Origin: Mesorhizobium sp. M8A.F.Ca.ET.218.01.1.1
Lineage (GTDB): Bacteria > Pseudomonadota > Alphaproteobacteria > Rhizobiales > Rhizobiaceae
Reading direction: 5' to 3'
DNA: 64,000 nucleotides
Assembly: GCF_004791165.1 (NCBI RefSeq)
Contig: NZ_SRUZ01000003.1
Location: 558,001-622,000, forward strand
Shown here: positions 9,243 to 17,014 of the stretch, piece by piece
Position numbering within the stretch: the first letter of the stretch is position 1
How the letters are laid out: each line of letters starts with the position of its first letter
Notes under the pieces: generated by a model
What the model was told of the DNA's origin: nothing
The model's database searches: none
The model's input: only the letters and a program-made list of their open reading frames with translations
Made by a program: the position numbers and the translations under genes

Positions 9243-9821
9243 ATGCGCGATTTTTGTCTTGCCTCACTCAGCGCCTTCGGCTGGCTGGCTGCTTGCGGGC
9301 CTGCCTTGGCGCAGACGCAGCCCGCTCCGGACATGCCCGCCACCAGCACTTTCGGCCGTTGGACGACTATGGTCGATACGCTCGACACCGGCCAGGACGC
9401 GCACAAGACCTGCGCGGCCTCCACGGCATTCTTCGATGCGAGCGGCAATTCGGCCACGCTGACACTGTCGATCTCGACCGGCGATGCGCTGCCGCCCGAT
9501 GCTTATCCGGCGATCTTGATCACCATCGACAACAAGACCCTGCCAACCGGCAAGAAGATCGCGGCGACTTTCGGCGATCCCGGTGTCAAGGTTTCGGCCA
9601 CGGTCTACTCCAACGATGGCGTCATCGGCCGCCCCAGCTGGACGGTCGACAATCAGGCTAAGACCAGTCTCGCGCTGCTGCGTGCCATGCGCCAGGCCAC
9701 CTCGCTCGACGTGACCTTCGGCAAGCAGGCTGTCGCCAGCATTCCGATGGACGGCTTCACCAAGGCCTACCGCAATCTCGGAACGTCCTGCGGCTTCCCA
9801 ACCAAGGATGTGGCGCCGTGA
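9243..9821 (+). CDS. Secreted protein resembling the invasion-associated locus B (IalB) type
   Basis: The product has 192 residues, with a signal peptide (FGWLAACGPALA, cleavage before QTQP). The mature part has the general look of IalB-like periplasmic proteins: short beta-strands, two cysteines far apart (KTCAAS and TSCGFP), and DVTFGKQAVASIPMDGFTKAY near the C-terminus, which resembles the IalB end. The exact role is unknown. TTG-ATG-ATG occur in tandem at 9237, 9240 and 9243; the last has the best spacing from GGAG at 9232. Confidence 0.6.
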   Translation: MRDFCLASLSAFGWLAACGPALAQTQPAPDMPATSTFGRWTTMVDTLDTGQDAHKTCAASTAFFDASGNSATLTLSISTGDALPPDAYPAILITIDNKTLPTGKKIAATFGDPGVKVSATVYSNDGVIGRPSWTVDNQAKTSLALLRAMRQATSLDVTFGKQAVASIPMDGFTKAYRNLGTSCGFPTKDVAP

Positions 9822-9853
9822 AGCGGACGACCGGATCGGCATAGGCGCTGCTC

Positions 9854-10183
9854 ATGGATATCGTCTGGAAAGGCGTGGTCGGCGGACTGGTGACGGCCCT
9901 GATCGTCTGGGCGTCCAAGCGGGGCAATGTCCTGCCCGGCATCCTGCCGCTGGCGCCGACCTTTGCCGTCATCGCGTTGCTCGCCGTCGGCGCCAAGGGT
10001 GATCCGGGCGGGTTCCGCGATGCCTGCCTTGCCGGAATGAAGACGATTCCGGCCTATCTCGCCTTCCTCGGCGCCTGCTGGCTGTTCATCGACAAGGTCG
10101 ACTATCGCCTGGCTGTTGCCGGCGGCATTGCCGTCTGGCTGCTTGCCGCGCTGGCAATCTTCCTCGCGCCTCGCTATCTCTGA
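9854..10183 (+). CDS. GlpM-like small integral membrane protein
   Basis: The 109-residue protein is almost entirely hydrophobic, with four predicted membrane segments, and matches the length and layout of the GlpM family. GlpM was named for an effect on alginate production in Pseudomonas; its biochemical role is unknown. It lies 32 bases after the secreted protein gene and about 100 bases before nrdR, inside what is otherwise a conserved glyA-nrdR arrangement. Confidence 0.6.
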   Translation: MDIVWKGVVGGLVTALIVWASKRGNVLPGILPLAPTFAVIALLAVGAKGDPGGFRDACLAGMKTIPAYLAFLGACWLFIDKVDYRLAVAGGIAVWLLAALAIFLAPRYL

Positions 10184-10280
10184 GGCGCGGCAGGCGATCG
10201 AAGAAACGGAACTGCTTCAATCCGCACCGGAAAGGCTCTAAGCCTTTCACCTCACCAGATTCGCGAACCCAAGGCTCTCC

Positions 10281-10760
10281 ATGCGCTGTCCCTATTGCCA
10301 GTCCGAAGATACGCAGGTGAAGGATTCGCGTCCCGCCGAGGACGGCGCGGCGATCCGCCGGCGGCGTGTCTGCCCCGATTGCGGCGGCCGTTTCACCACG
10401 TTCGAGCGCGTGCAGTTGCGCGATCTCGTGGTGGTCAAGAAATCGGGGCGAAAAGTGCCGTTCGACCGCGACAAGCTGTTGCGCTCCGTCGAGATCGCGG
10501 TGCGCAAGCGCAACGTCGACCCCGAACGCATCGATCGCGCCGTGACCGGCATCGTGCGCCAGCTCGAAAGCTCGGGCGAGACGGAAGTGGCCTCGGGTGA
10601 GGTCGGCCGGCTGGTCATGGATGCACTGAAGTCGCTCGACGATGTCGCCTATGTGCGCTTCGCCTCGGTCTACCGCAATTTCCGTGAGGCCAAGGATTTC
10701 CACGAACTGCTCGGCGAGTTGAAGGGGGACGAGGACAAGAGCGAAGAGGACGCCGGCTGA
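10281..10760 (+). CDS. nrdR: Ribonucleotide reductase regulator NrdR
   Basis: NrdR is a zinc-finger/ATP-cone repressor that senses ATP/dATP and controls ribonucleotide reductase genes. The 159-residue protein shows the zinc ribbon [17 protein letters not shown] with [17 protein letters not shown], then the ATP-cone beginning [20 protein letters not shown]. Length is typical. The stop is 2 bases before the ribD start, so the two are surely co-transcribed, a common pairing in bacteria. Confidence 0.97.
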   Translation: MRCPYCQSEDTQVKDSRPAEDGAAIRRRRVCPDCGGRFTTFERVQLRDLVVVKKSGRKVPFDRDKLLRSVEIAVRKRNVDPERIDRAVTGIVRQLESSGETEVASGEVGRLVMDALKSLDDVAYVRFASVYRNFREAKDFHELLGELKGDEDKSEEDAG

Positions 10761-10762
10761 GC

Positions 10763-11899
10763 ATGGCAGCACCGCAACGCAGCGAGGCCGAACAAGCGGC
10801 CCTTGACCGCCGTTTCATGGCCGCGGCCTTGCGGCTGTCGCGCAAGCACGCCGGCCGCACCTCGACCAATCCATCCGTCGGCACGATCATCGTGCGTGAC
10901 GACGGCTCAGGCCCGATGATCGTCGGTACCGGCGTGACCGCGATTGGTGGCCGGCCGCACGCCGAGACCGAGGCGCTGGCGGAGGCCGGCGAACTCGCGC
11001 GCGGCGCCACCGCCTATGTCACGCTGGAGCCTTGCGCCCATCACGGCCGCACGCCGCCTTGCGCCAATGCGCTGGTCAACGCCGGCGTTGCGCGCGTCGT
11101 GGGAGCTGCGAGCGATCCCGATCCGCGGGTCTCCGGCCAGGGCTATGCCATTCTGCGCGCCGCCGGCGTCGAAGTGGTTGAAAAGGTCCTGGCCGGCGAA
11201 GCGGCCGAACAAATGGCGGGCTATTTGATTCGCTCTCTGAAAAAACGCCCGGAAGTGATTCTGAAGATTGCGCTTTCCAGCGACGGCAAGATCGGCAGGG
11301 AAGGCGCCGGCCAGGTCGCGATAACAGGCGACATGGCGCGCCGCGAAGTCTACCTGATGCGCGCCGAGGCGGACGCCATTCTGGTCGGCATCGGCACGGC
11401 GCTGGAAGATGATCCGGCGCTGACAGTGCGTTTGCCCGGGCTGGAGAACCGTTCACCGGCGCGCATCGTCCTCGACCGCCAGATCAGGCTGCCGGAGGGG
11501 TCGAAGCTGGTGTCGGGCGTCGATCGCGTACCGCTTTACGTCGCGGCTTGCCTGGAGGCCGATCCGCAGCGCCGGGCGGCGCTCGAGCGCGCCGGCGTGC
11601 GCTTCATCGGCACGGAGACGCATGAGGGCGGCGTGGCATTGCCGGAACTGCTCGAGGATCTGGCGGCGCTCGGCATGGCAAGCGTGCTGGTCGAGGGCGG
11701 CGCCAAGGTGGCGAGCGCTTTCCTGGCCGACGGGCTGGTCGACCGCATCGTGCTGTTCCAGGGACCGGAAGCGATCGGCGGTGACGGCATTGCATCGCCT
11801 GTCGACGCCGACCGTATCCCGGCAGGTTTTCGCAAGCTGCGCGAGATGCGGTTCGGCGAAGACGGCTACGCCGAATGGATCAGGGATTTTCAGGGATAG
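10763..11899 (+). CDS. ribD: Bifunctional riboflavin deaminase-reductase RibD
   Basis: RibD performs the deamination and side-chain reduction that follow GTP cyclohydrolase II in riboflavin synthesis. The 378-residue product has the N-terminal deaminase with the zinc-site motifs GRPHAETEAL and LEPCAHHGRTPPC (residues about 70-100), then the C-terminal reductase from about 155 (RPEVILKIALSSDGKIG) to the end, with VEGGAKVASAFL. It starts 2 bases after nrdR and is followed 6 bases later by ribE. Confidence 0.97.
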   Translation: MAAPQRSEAEQAALDRRFMAAALRLSRKHAGRTSTNPSVGTIIVRDDGSGPMIVGTGVTAIGGRPHAETEALAEAGELARGATAYVTLEPCAHHGRTPPCANALVNAGVARVVGAASDPDPRVSGQGYAILRAAGVEVVEKVLAGEAAEQMAGYLIRSLKKRPEVILKIALSSDGKIGREGAGQVAITGDMARREVYLMRAEADAILVGIGTALEDDPALTVRLPGLENRSPARIVLDRQIRLPEGSKLVSGVDRVPLYVAACLEADPQRRAALERAGVRFIGTETHEGGVALPELLEDLAALGMASVLVEGGAKVASAFLADGLVDRIVLFQGPEAIGGDGIASPVDADRIPAGFRKLREMRFGEDGYAEWIRDFQG

Positions 11900-11905
11900 C
11901 GATCG

Positions 11906-12523
11906 ATGTTTACCGGGATTGTCACCGATATCGGCACCGTGGCCGCCGTCAAGCCGCTGCGGGAAGGGGTGGGACTGCGCATCGACACCGCCTATGATCC
12001 CGAGACCATCGCCATTGGCGCATCGATTTCCTGCGGTGGCGTCTGCCTGACGGTCACTGCCTTGCCCGACAGCGGGTCGAACGCGCGCTGGTTCGAGGTC
12101 GAGGCCTGGGAGGAGGCGCTCAGGCTGACGACGGCGGCGGGTTGGAAATCGGGCACCAGGATCAATCTGGAGCGGGCGCTGAAGATCGGCGACGAGCTCG
12201 GCGGCCACATCGTTTCCGGCCATGTCGACGGTACCGCCGAGATCGTCGAGCGCAAGGATGAGGGCGACGCGGTGCGCTTCACGCTGGAAGCGCCGCGCGA
12301 TCTGGCTAAATTCATCGCGCCGAAAGGCTCCGTCGCGCTCGACGGCACCTCGCTCACCGTCAACAGGGTCGAGCGCACCCGCTTCGACGTGCTGTTGATC
12401 CACCACTCGCTGACCGTCACCACCTGGGGCGAGCGCAAGGCAGGCGACCGCGTCAATCTCGAGATCGACACCATGGCACGGTACGCCGCCCGGCTGGCGG
12501 AGGCCGCGAAAGAGGGGCTTTGA
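11906..12523 (+). CDS. ribE: Riboflavin synthase alpha subunit
   Basis: Riboflavin synthase dismutates two 6,7-dimethyl-8-ribityllumazine molecules to riboflavin. The 205-residue protein opens with the hallmark MFTGIVTDIGTV and has the two lumazine-binding repeats, the first with SCGGVCLTV and the second with GHIVSGHVDGTAEI and GSVALDGTSLTVN. It is the third gene of nrdR-ribD-ribE. In related genomes ribH follows; here about 1.5 kb of accessory DNA separates them. The symbol ribE is used for the alpha subunit (ribC in E. coli). Confidence 0.96.
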   Translation: MFTGIVTDIGTVAAVKPLREGVGLRIDTAYDPETIAIGASISCGGVCLTVTALPDSGSNARWFEVEAWEEALRLTTAAGWKSGTRINLERALKIGDELGGHIVSGHVDGTAEIVERKDEGDAVRFTLEAPRDLAKFIAPKGSVALDGTSLTVNRVERTRFDVLLIHHSLTVTTWGERKAGDRVNLEIDTMARYAARLAEAAKEGL

Positions 12524-12538
12524 GCGGCAAATCTACGA

Positions 12539-12896
12539 CGAGCTTGGGATCTCGTCAGTTCGAAGACTTACAAGGACCTGCTGTATGGTGATGTGCATCA
12601 GCGGATCCGGGCTTTCCTCAGCATATCGAGGCACGACGACTTGTATTTCGCGCAAGATGTCTGCCTGAAATACGCACGGCACGACGATCCAGACGTGCGA
12701 AACATTTCCATCACTGGGTTGGGTCATGTCGCGCATCCATGGCGCTATCGACATAGGTTCCGTCCGGGAACTGGTAAGCGATCTTCGGCACGCCGGGCGC
12801 GACCACGGTTCCATCGAAGATATGTTTAGCGACATCATGATCTTGGTCGCGCAGCAGGGACGGCGAGCGGCCCTGATGTTCCACGCCTGCGCGTGA
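12539..12896 (+). pseudogene. HEAT-repeat protein gene, frameshifted and without a start
   Basis: Two partial frames join into one HEAT-repeat-like protein. The first (from about 12539) reads WDLVSSKTYKDLLYGDVHQR, then ARHDDPDVRNISITGLGHVA. The second (from 12726) continues RIHGAIDIGSVRELVSDLRHAG and SIEDMFSDIMILVAQQG to a TGA at 12896. In small HEAT proteins of this kind GHVARIHG is a continuous motif; here the join near 12730 lacks two bases (or gains one). No start codon precedes the first frame: it reads straight from the ribE stop. Intact relatives are often immunity or scaffold-type proteins; this copy is probably dead. Confidence 0.65.
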
Positions 12897-12912
12897 GATA
12901 AATCTTGAAATT

Positions 12913-12929
12913 TACGGCCATTGGCCGTA
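12913..12929. promoter_or_regulatory. Perfect 17-base inverted repeat, probable toxin-antitoxin operator
   Basis: TACGGCCA-T-TGGCCGTA lies 21 bases before the DUF1778 antitoxin ATG, where the promoter must be. Ribbon-helix-helix antitoxins of TacA type bind such palindromes to repress their own operon; the operator role here is inferred. Confidence 0.6.
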
Positions 12930-12950
12930 CATTGTCGCCAGGAGACGAAG

Positions 12951-13253
12951 ATGACTTCACCCGCTTTGAATACACCTCGCAGCCGCGTCCGTAGCGAGCG
13001 TTTGGAAGCGCGCCTCACGGCCGATCAGAAAAATCTTATCGAGCACGCAGCCGCACTTCAGGGCCGGACGGTGACGGATTTTGTGCTGACCAGCATCCAG
13101 GAAGCAGCCCGCCGAGCGATCGAGGAGCATCAGCGCCTCGATCTTTCCGTCCGCGATAGTCGCGCCTTCGTGGATGCTTTGATCAATCCGCAACCCGTGA
13201 ATGATCGTCTGCGTGAGACGGTGCGCCACTATCGTCAAGCCACCGGTACCTAA
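12951..13253 (+). CDS. DUF1778 (TacA-like) antitoxin
   Basis: The 100-residue protein has an N-terminal ribbon-helix-helix segment (SERLEARLTADQKNLIEHAA, then QGRTVTDFVLTSIQEAAR) typical of DUF1778 antitoxins, and a C-terminal tail (SRAFVDALINPQPVNDRLRE) that in TacA wraps around the acetyltransferase toxin. The ATG at 12951 follows AGGAG. The toxin gene starts 2 bases after its stop, as expected for a translationally coupled pair. A perfect palindrome just upstream is the likely autoregulatory operator. Confidence 0.88.
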   Translation: MTSPALNTPRSRVRSERLEARLTADQKNLIEHAAALQGRTVTDFVLTSIQEAARRAIEEHQRLDLSVRDSRAFVDALINPQPVNDRLRETVRHYRQATGT

Positions 13254-13255
13254 AG

Positions 13256-13768
13256 GTGAGCAGTTCGGCCGAGGGGGCTCTTCGGGTCGAAGTGCTTGAT
13301 CTGCAGCACGACAGGACATCTTTCGAGAGCGGCATAGAGGCGCTCGATCGGTATTTCAGGGTGCAGGCCGGGCAGGATGCGCGCAAGAACGTCGCGGCAC
13401 CCTTTGTTCTTGTTTTGCCGGACGGGGCCGTGGCCGGGTATTACACGCTGTCCGCAACCGCCGTAGCCATCGGCGAATGGCCTGCCCAAACCGTTCGCAA
13501 GCTTCCCCGCTATCCGCTCATTCCGGCCACGTTGCTAGGACGCCTCGCTGTCGACAGGCGGCATCGGGGGCAGGGCTACGGCCGATATCTCCTGGCTGAC
13601 GCTCTGTCCCGTTGCGTCAGGAGCGAGATTGCTTCGTTCGCGATTGTGGTCGATGCCAAGGACGAAAATGCACGCGGTTTTTATCAACGCGAGAGTTTTC
13701 TGCCATTCCCGGATCAGCCGATGAAGTTCTTCCGGCCAATGACCGACATCGCAGAGCTGTTCAAATGA
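13256..13768 (+). CDS. GNAT acetyltransferase toxin (TacT-like)
   Basis: The 170-residue protein is a GNAT-fold enzyme of the type that acetylates the amino acid on charged tRNA and blocks translation. Seen in the sequence: GIEALDRYF near the N-terminus, LGRLAVDRRHRGQGYGRYLL with the acetyl-CoA pyrophosphate loop (about residues 97-115), and ENARGFYQRESF with the tyrosine that is catalytic in TacT. The start is a GTG at 13256 after AAAGG. It pairs with the DUF1778 antitoxin directly upstream. Confidence 0.88.
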   Translation: MSSSAEGALRVEVLDLQHDRTSFESGIEALDRYFRVQAGQDARKNVAAPFVLVLPDGAVAGYYTLSATAVAIGEWPAQTVRKLPRYPLIPATLLGRLAVDRRHRGQGYGRYLLADALSRCVRSEIASFAIVVDAKDENARGFYQRESFLPFPDQPMKFFRPMTDIAELFK

Positions 13769-13781
13769 GGAAGTGACTGTG

Positions 13782-13940
13782 ATGGAAAGCGGGAACTCCA
13801 AAGAGCAAGAGCGGCTCACGCGGGAAGCATTGGCCGATGTGAATGCCGGCCGTGTGGTGGATCACGAAGCCGTTCGTGCCTGGGCTGAAAGCCTTGGTAC
13901 GGACTGCCCGGTCTCGACACCTTGCCCAAAGAGGCGATAG
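13782..13940 (+). CDS. Small antitoxin-like protein, possibly a C-terminal remnant
   Basis: A 52-residue frame begins at an ATG after GAGGAAGTGACTGTG and reads EQERLTREALADVNAGRVVDH, then EAVRAWAESLGTD, before TAG at 13938. This resembles the C-terminal part of short CopG/Phd-type antitoxins, where such a tail contacts a RelE/ParE toxin. The DNA-binding half is absent and no toxin gene follows, so it may be a truncated relic beside the TacA/TacT pair. Family assignment is by appearance only. Confidence 0.45.
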   Translation: MESGNSKEQERLTREALADVNAGRVVDHEAVRAWAESLGTDCPVSTPCPKRR

Positions 13941-14021
13941 GCCTGACCCACCTCCCAGCAATCTTCCGCTTGCGATCAATCCGGCTTCGGCCTAAGTCAC
14001 CGGCAACCCCCGGAGACTTCT

Positions 14022-14516
14022 ATGGCTGGCATATCCCAACACGGCAAAGCCTTCATTCGCCCGAAGGCGAAAGCGCATTTGCTCATCATCGAGGCGCGCT
14101 TTCACGACGACCTTGCCGACGCGCTGCTCGACGGCGCGACGAATGCGCTCGAGGAAGCGGGCGCGACTTATGACGTCGTCACAGTTCCTGGTTCGCTCGA
14201 AATTCCCGCAGTGATCACCTTCGCGCTCGACGGCAGGGCCGAAGGCGGGACGGGCTATGACGGTTTTGTCGCGCTCGGCACCATTATCCGCGGCGATACC
14301 TATCATTTCGATATCGTCGCCAATGAATCCAGCCGTGCGCTCATGGACCTGTCCGTGCAGGACTCGGTCTGCATCGGCAACGGCATCCTGACCACCGAGA
14401 ACGATGCGCAGGCGTGGACGCGGGCCAAGCGCTCGGAAGGCGACAAGGGTGGCTTTGCCGCGCGTGCGGCGCTGACCATGATCGCGCTGAAGGAACAATT
14501 GGGAGCGCGATCGTGA
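14022..14516 (+). CDS. ribH: 6,7-dimethyl-8-ribityllumazine synthase
   Basis: Lumazine synthase condenses the butanone-phosphate and pyrimidine precursors into the substrate of RibE. The 164-residue protein shows [31 protein letters not shown] and [14 protein letters not shown] (the last includes the catalytic histidine region). Length is normal for the pentameric/decameric rhizobial type. Its stop overlaps the nusB start. It has been separated from ribE by the inserted toxin-antitoxin DNA, so its transcription may now rely partly on a promoter inside that island. Confidence 0.95.
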   Translation: MAGISQHGKAFIRPKAKAHLLIIEARFHDDLADALLDGATNALEEAGATYDVVTVPGSLEIPAVITFALDGRAEGGTGYDGFVALGTIIRGDTYHFDIVANESSRALMDLSVQDSVCIGNGILTTENDAQAWTRAKRSEGDKGGFAARAALTMIALKEQLGARS

Positions 14517-15013
14517 GCGAACCCGCTTCGCCAGGACAGCCCGCGGTGCGCCACGCCAACAAGCGCGGTGCTGCCCGTCTGGCCGCCGTGCAGGCGCTCT
14601 ACCAGATGGATGTCGCCGGCAGTGGCGTGTTCGAGATCACCGCCGAGTACGAGGCGTTCCGCCTCGGCAAGGAAGTCGACGGTGCGCTCTACCGCGAGGC
14701 CGACGCGCAGTGGTTTCGCGCCATCCTGACCGGCGTCGTCGAGAACCAGAAGACCATTGATCCGATCATCCGCCAGGCGCTGACCGACGACTGGCCGCTG
14801 TCGCGCCTCGATTCCACGCTGCGTGCCATTCTGCGTGCGGGCGTCTACGAGCTAATGAAGCGCGATGACGTGCCGGTCGCGGTCATCGTCACCGAATATG
14901 TCGATATCGCCAAGGCCTTCTACGAGGAAGACGAGCCGAAGCTGGTCAATGCCGTGCTCGACCGTGTGTCACGCCGCGTGCGTGGCGAGGGTCGCGGCAA
15001 GGACGCTTCGTGA
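14513..15013 (+). CDS. nusB: Transcription antitermination factor NusB
   Basis: NusB binds boxA RNA with NusE (S10) during rRNA antitermination. The 166-residue protein has [17 protein letters not shown] at its start, [18 protein letters not shown], and [27 protein letters not shown], all family hallmarks. The GTG at 14513 overlaps the ribH stop (GTGA), giving translational coupling, and its own stop overlaps the next gene's GTG. The N-terminal extension of about 15 residues before the conserved part is usual in rhizobia. Confidence 0.95.
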   Translation: MSEPASPGQPAVRHANKRGAARLAAVQALYQMDVAGSGVFEITAEYEAFRLGKEVDGALYREADAQWFRAILTGVVENQKTIDPIIRQALTDDWPLSRLDSTLRAILRAGVYELMKRDDVPVAVIVTEYVDIAKAFYEEDEPKLVNAVLDRVSRRVRGEGRGKDAS

Positions 15014-16248
15014 CCGCCATCGCCGTCGAGGCGGGCAAAGAGGCGCGGCGCACCGCGCTGATCCTCGCCGCCTCGCAGGCGATCATCGGCTCGGCGGCCC
15101 CCATCGCCATCTCCATGGGCGCATTGGCCGGGCAATATCTGCTCGGCGCCGACAAATCCCTGGCGACGGCGCCCATCACCGGCTTCAACCTCGGCGTGGC
15201 GCTCGGTGCCTTGCCGGCTGCGGCCATCATCCGTTGGCTGGGGCAGCGCGGCGGCTTCATGACCGGAACCGTCGTCACAGCGCTCGGCGGGCTGGTCGCC
15301 ACCCTGGCATTGTTCCATGGCAGCTTCTGGCTGTTCGCGTTCGCGCTGCTCGTCATCGGCGTCGGCGGCGCCTTCGTCCAGCAGTTCCGTTTTGCCGCGG
15401 CCGACAACGCGCCGCCGGCGTTCAAGGCGCGCGCCATCTCCTTCGTGCTCGCCGGTGGCATCATCACCGCCATTCTCGGGCCGCAGATCGTCATCTTCAC
15501 CCGCGAATTGTTCGCGCCTGTCATGTTTGCCGGCTCTTTCGCCTCGATCCTGCCGCTGGCGGCGGTCGGCGCCATCATCCTGTCGTTCCTGCGCTTGCCG
15601 GCAAAGACCGCGAGCAAGGTGGACGTTGCCGACGGCGATGCCAGACCCCTTTCCGAAATCGTCACAAAGCCGCGTTTCGTCGCGGCGCTCTTCTGCGCGG
15701 TCGGCAGCTACGCGCTGATGAGTTTCGTCATGACCGGCGCGCCGCTCGCCATGGTTGGCTGTGGCCTGTCCGAGGACGATGCGACGCTGGGCATCTCCTG
15801 GCACGTCATGGCGATGTTCGGGCCCAGCTTCTTCACCGGCTCGCTGATCCATCGCTTCGGCGCCGAGCGCATTGTCGCCATCGGCCTGCTGTTGCTGATC
15901 GGCTGTGCCGTCGTTGCCTTGTCGGGCCTGGCGCTGTGGCAATTCTGGACAGCGCTGATCCTGCTCGGCCTCGGCTGGAATTTCGCCTTCATCGGCGCCA
16001 CCGCCATGGTGGCGGCCAGCTACCACCCTTCCGAAAAGGGCAAGGTGCAGGGCTTCCACGACTTTGTCCTGTTCGGCTCAGTCGCCTGCGCGTCGCTGAT
16101 GTCGGGTATGGTCTACAACGCCTGGGGCTGGACGATGCTCAACTGGATGATCTTTCCGGTCGCCGCGCTTTGCTTCGTGGCACTCGGCGCGCTGAAGATG
16201 AAGAGCTTACGGCCGGCTGACAGCTATGCGTCCGGCGGCAAAACCTGA
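15010..16248 (+). CDS. MFS transporter
   Basis: The 412-residue protein has about twelve predicted membrane segments and the layout of a major facilitator exporter, with [21 protein letters not shown] and [14 protein letters not shown] around the first cytoplasmic loop. Substrate cannot be inferred; relatives often sit after nusB in rhizobia and are called only MFS. It starts at a GTG overlapping the nusB stop. Its 3' end overlaps the convergent FMN reductase gene by 25 bases. Confidence 0.85.
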   Translation: MTAIAVEAGKEARRTALILAASQAIIGSAAPIAISMGALAGQYLLGADKSLATAPITGFNLGVALGALPAAAIIRWLGQRGGFMTGTVVTALGGLVATLALFHGSFWLFAFALLVIGVGGAFVQQFRFAAADNAPPAFKARAISFVLAGGIITAILGPQIVIFTRELFAPVMFAGSFASILPLAAVGAIILSFLRLPAKTASKVDVADGDARPLSEIVTKPRFVAALFCAVGSYALMSFVMTGAPLAMVGCGLSEDDATLGISWHVMAMFGPSFFTGSLIHRFGAERIVAIGLLLLIGCAVVALSGLALWQFWTALILLGLGWNFAFIGATAMVAASYHPSEKGKVQGFHDFVLFGSVACASLMSGMVYNAWGWTMLNWMIFPVAALCFVALGALKMKSLRPADSYASGGKT

Positions 16249-16796
16249 AGCACCCGCGCAATGAACATGTGGAACTCAGCCATATAGTTGCGCAGGAAGT
16301 CCTCGGTGGATTCAACCGTCACCTCGCCCTCATCCGTGATCAGCCCAGGCGTGAACTGGATATAGGCTTCGGGCGCGTTCATCTGCGGCGAGTTGCAGAA
16401 ACTCAAAACGCTGCGCAGGCTTTGTTGCGCGACAGCGGTCGCGATGGCGCCCGGCGATGCTCCGATGACGGCGGACGGTTTGCGCGCGAATGAATTCTTG
16501 CCGTAGGGGCGACTGGCCCAGTCGATTGCGTTCTTCAGTCCGCCGGGGATCGAGCGGTTGTACTCCGGGGTGACGAACAGCACGGCCTGGACCGAGGCGA
16601 TCGCCTTTTTGAAAGCCTGGGCGGCCGGTGGGAAATTGGCGTCATAGTCGTAACTGTAGAGCGGCAGATCCTTGAAGCCGATTTCCGTCATTTCGAGCTC
16701 GGGAGGGGCAAGTTGAACGAGTGCCTTCGCGAGCTTGCGGTTGATGGACTCCCGGGCGAGGCTGCCGATGAGATAACCGACCTTGTGTATGGCCAT
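16224..16796 (-). CDS. NADPH-dependent FMN reductase (flavodoxin-like)
   Basis: The 190-residue protein has the FMN_red fold: VGYLIGSLARESINRKLA forms the phosphate-binding loop and TPEYNRSIPGGLKNAIDWAS the conserved flavin-contact segment. Such enzymes reduce FMN, quinones or azo compounds with NADPH, often under oxidative stress. The ATG at 16796 is preceded by GGAGAGCGTGTC. It is convergent with and overlaps the MFS gene, so antisense interference between the two 3' ends is possible. Confidence 0.88.
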   Translation of the reverse strand: MAIHKVGYLIGSLARESINRKLAKALVQLAPPELEMTEIGFKDLPLYSYDYDANFPPAAQAFKKAIASVQAVLFVTPEYNRSIPGGLKNAIDWASRPYGKNSFARKPSAVIGASPGAIATAVAQQSLRSVLSFCNSPQMNAPEAYIQFTPGLITDEGEVTVESTEDFLRNYMAEFHMFIARVLQVLPPDA

Positions 16797-17014
16797 GACA
16801 CGCTCTCCGTGTTTGCCCCCGCACCCCCGCGGCATTATCCACCCGATGGCGGCCGACCGCCAGCCCGCTGTTGCCGCCGGGCCGACATCGGCGCGTACGG
16901 AACAAAAATATTGCGTCGATCCCCTTTCTTATGAAACCGTGTGCCCCGACTGGCCGTTGAAGCCATGCTCATATGCGGCCACCGCATTCCGGTTCACAGC
17001 AAGGGATTCTCATA

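Noticed and set aside
10184..10280. FMN riboswitch before the riboflavin genes
   Set aside because: The 97-base gap before nrdR has none of the FMN-element conserved blocks and is too short for the aptamer plus an expression platform.
12533..13018. 161-codon minus-strand frame
   Set aside because: The plus strand explains this stretch better: a broken HEAT-repeat gene, an operator palindrome and the start of the antitoxin.
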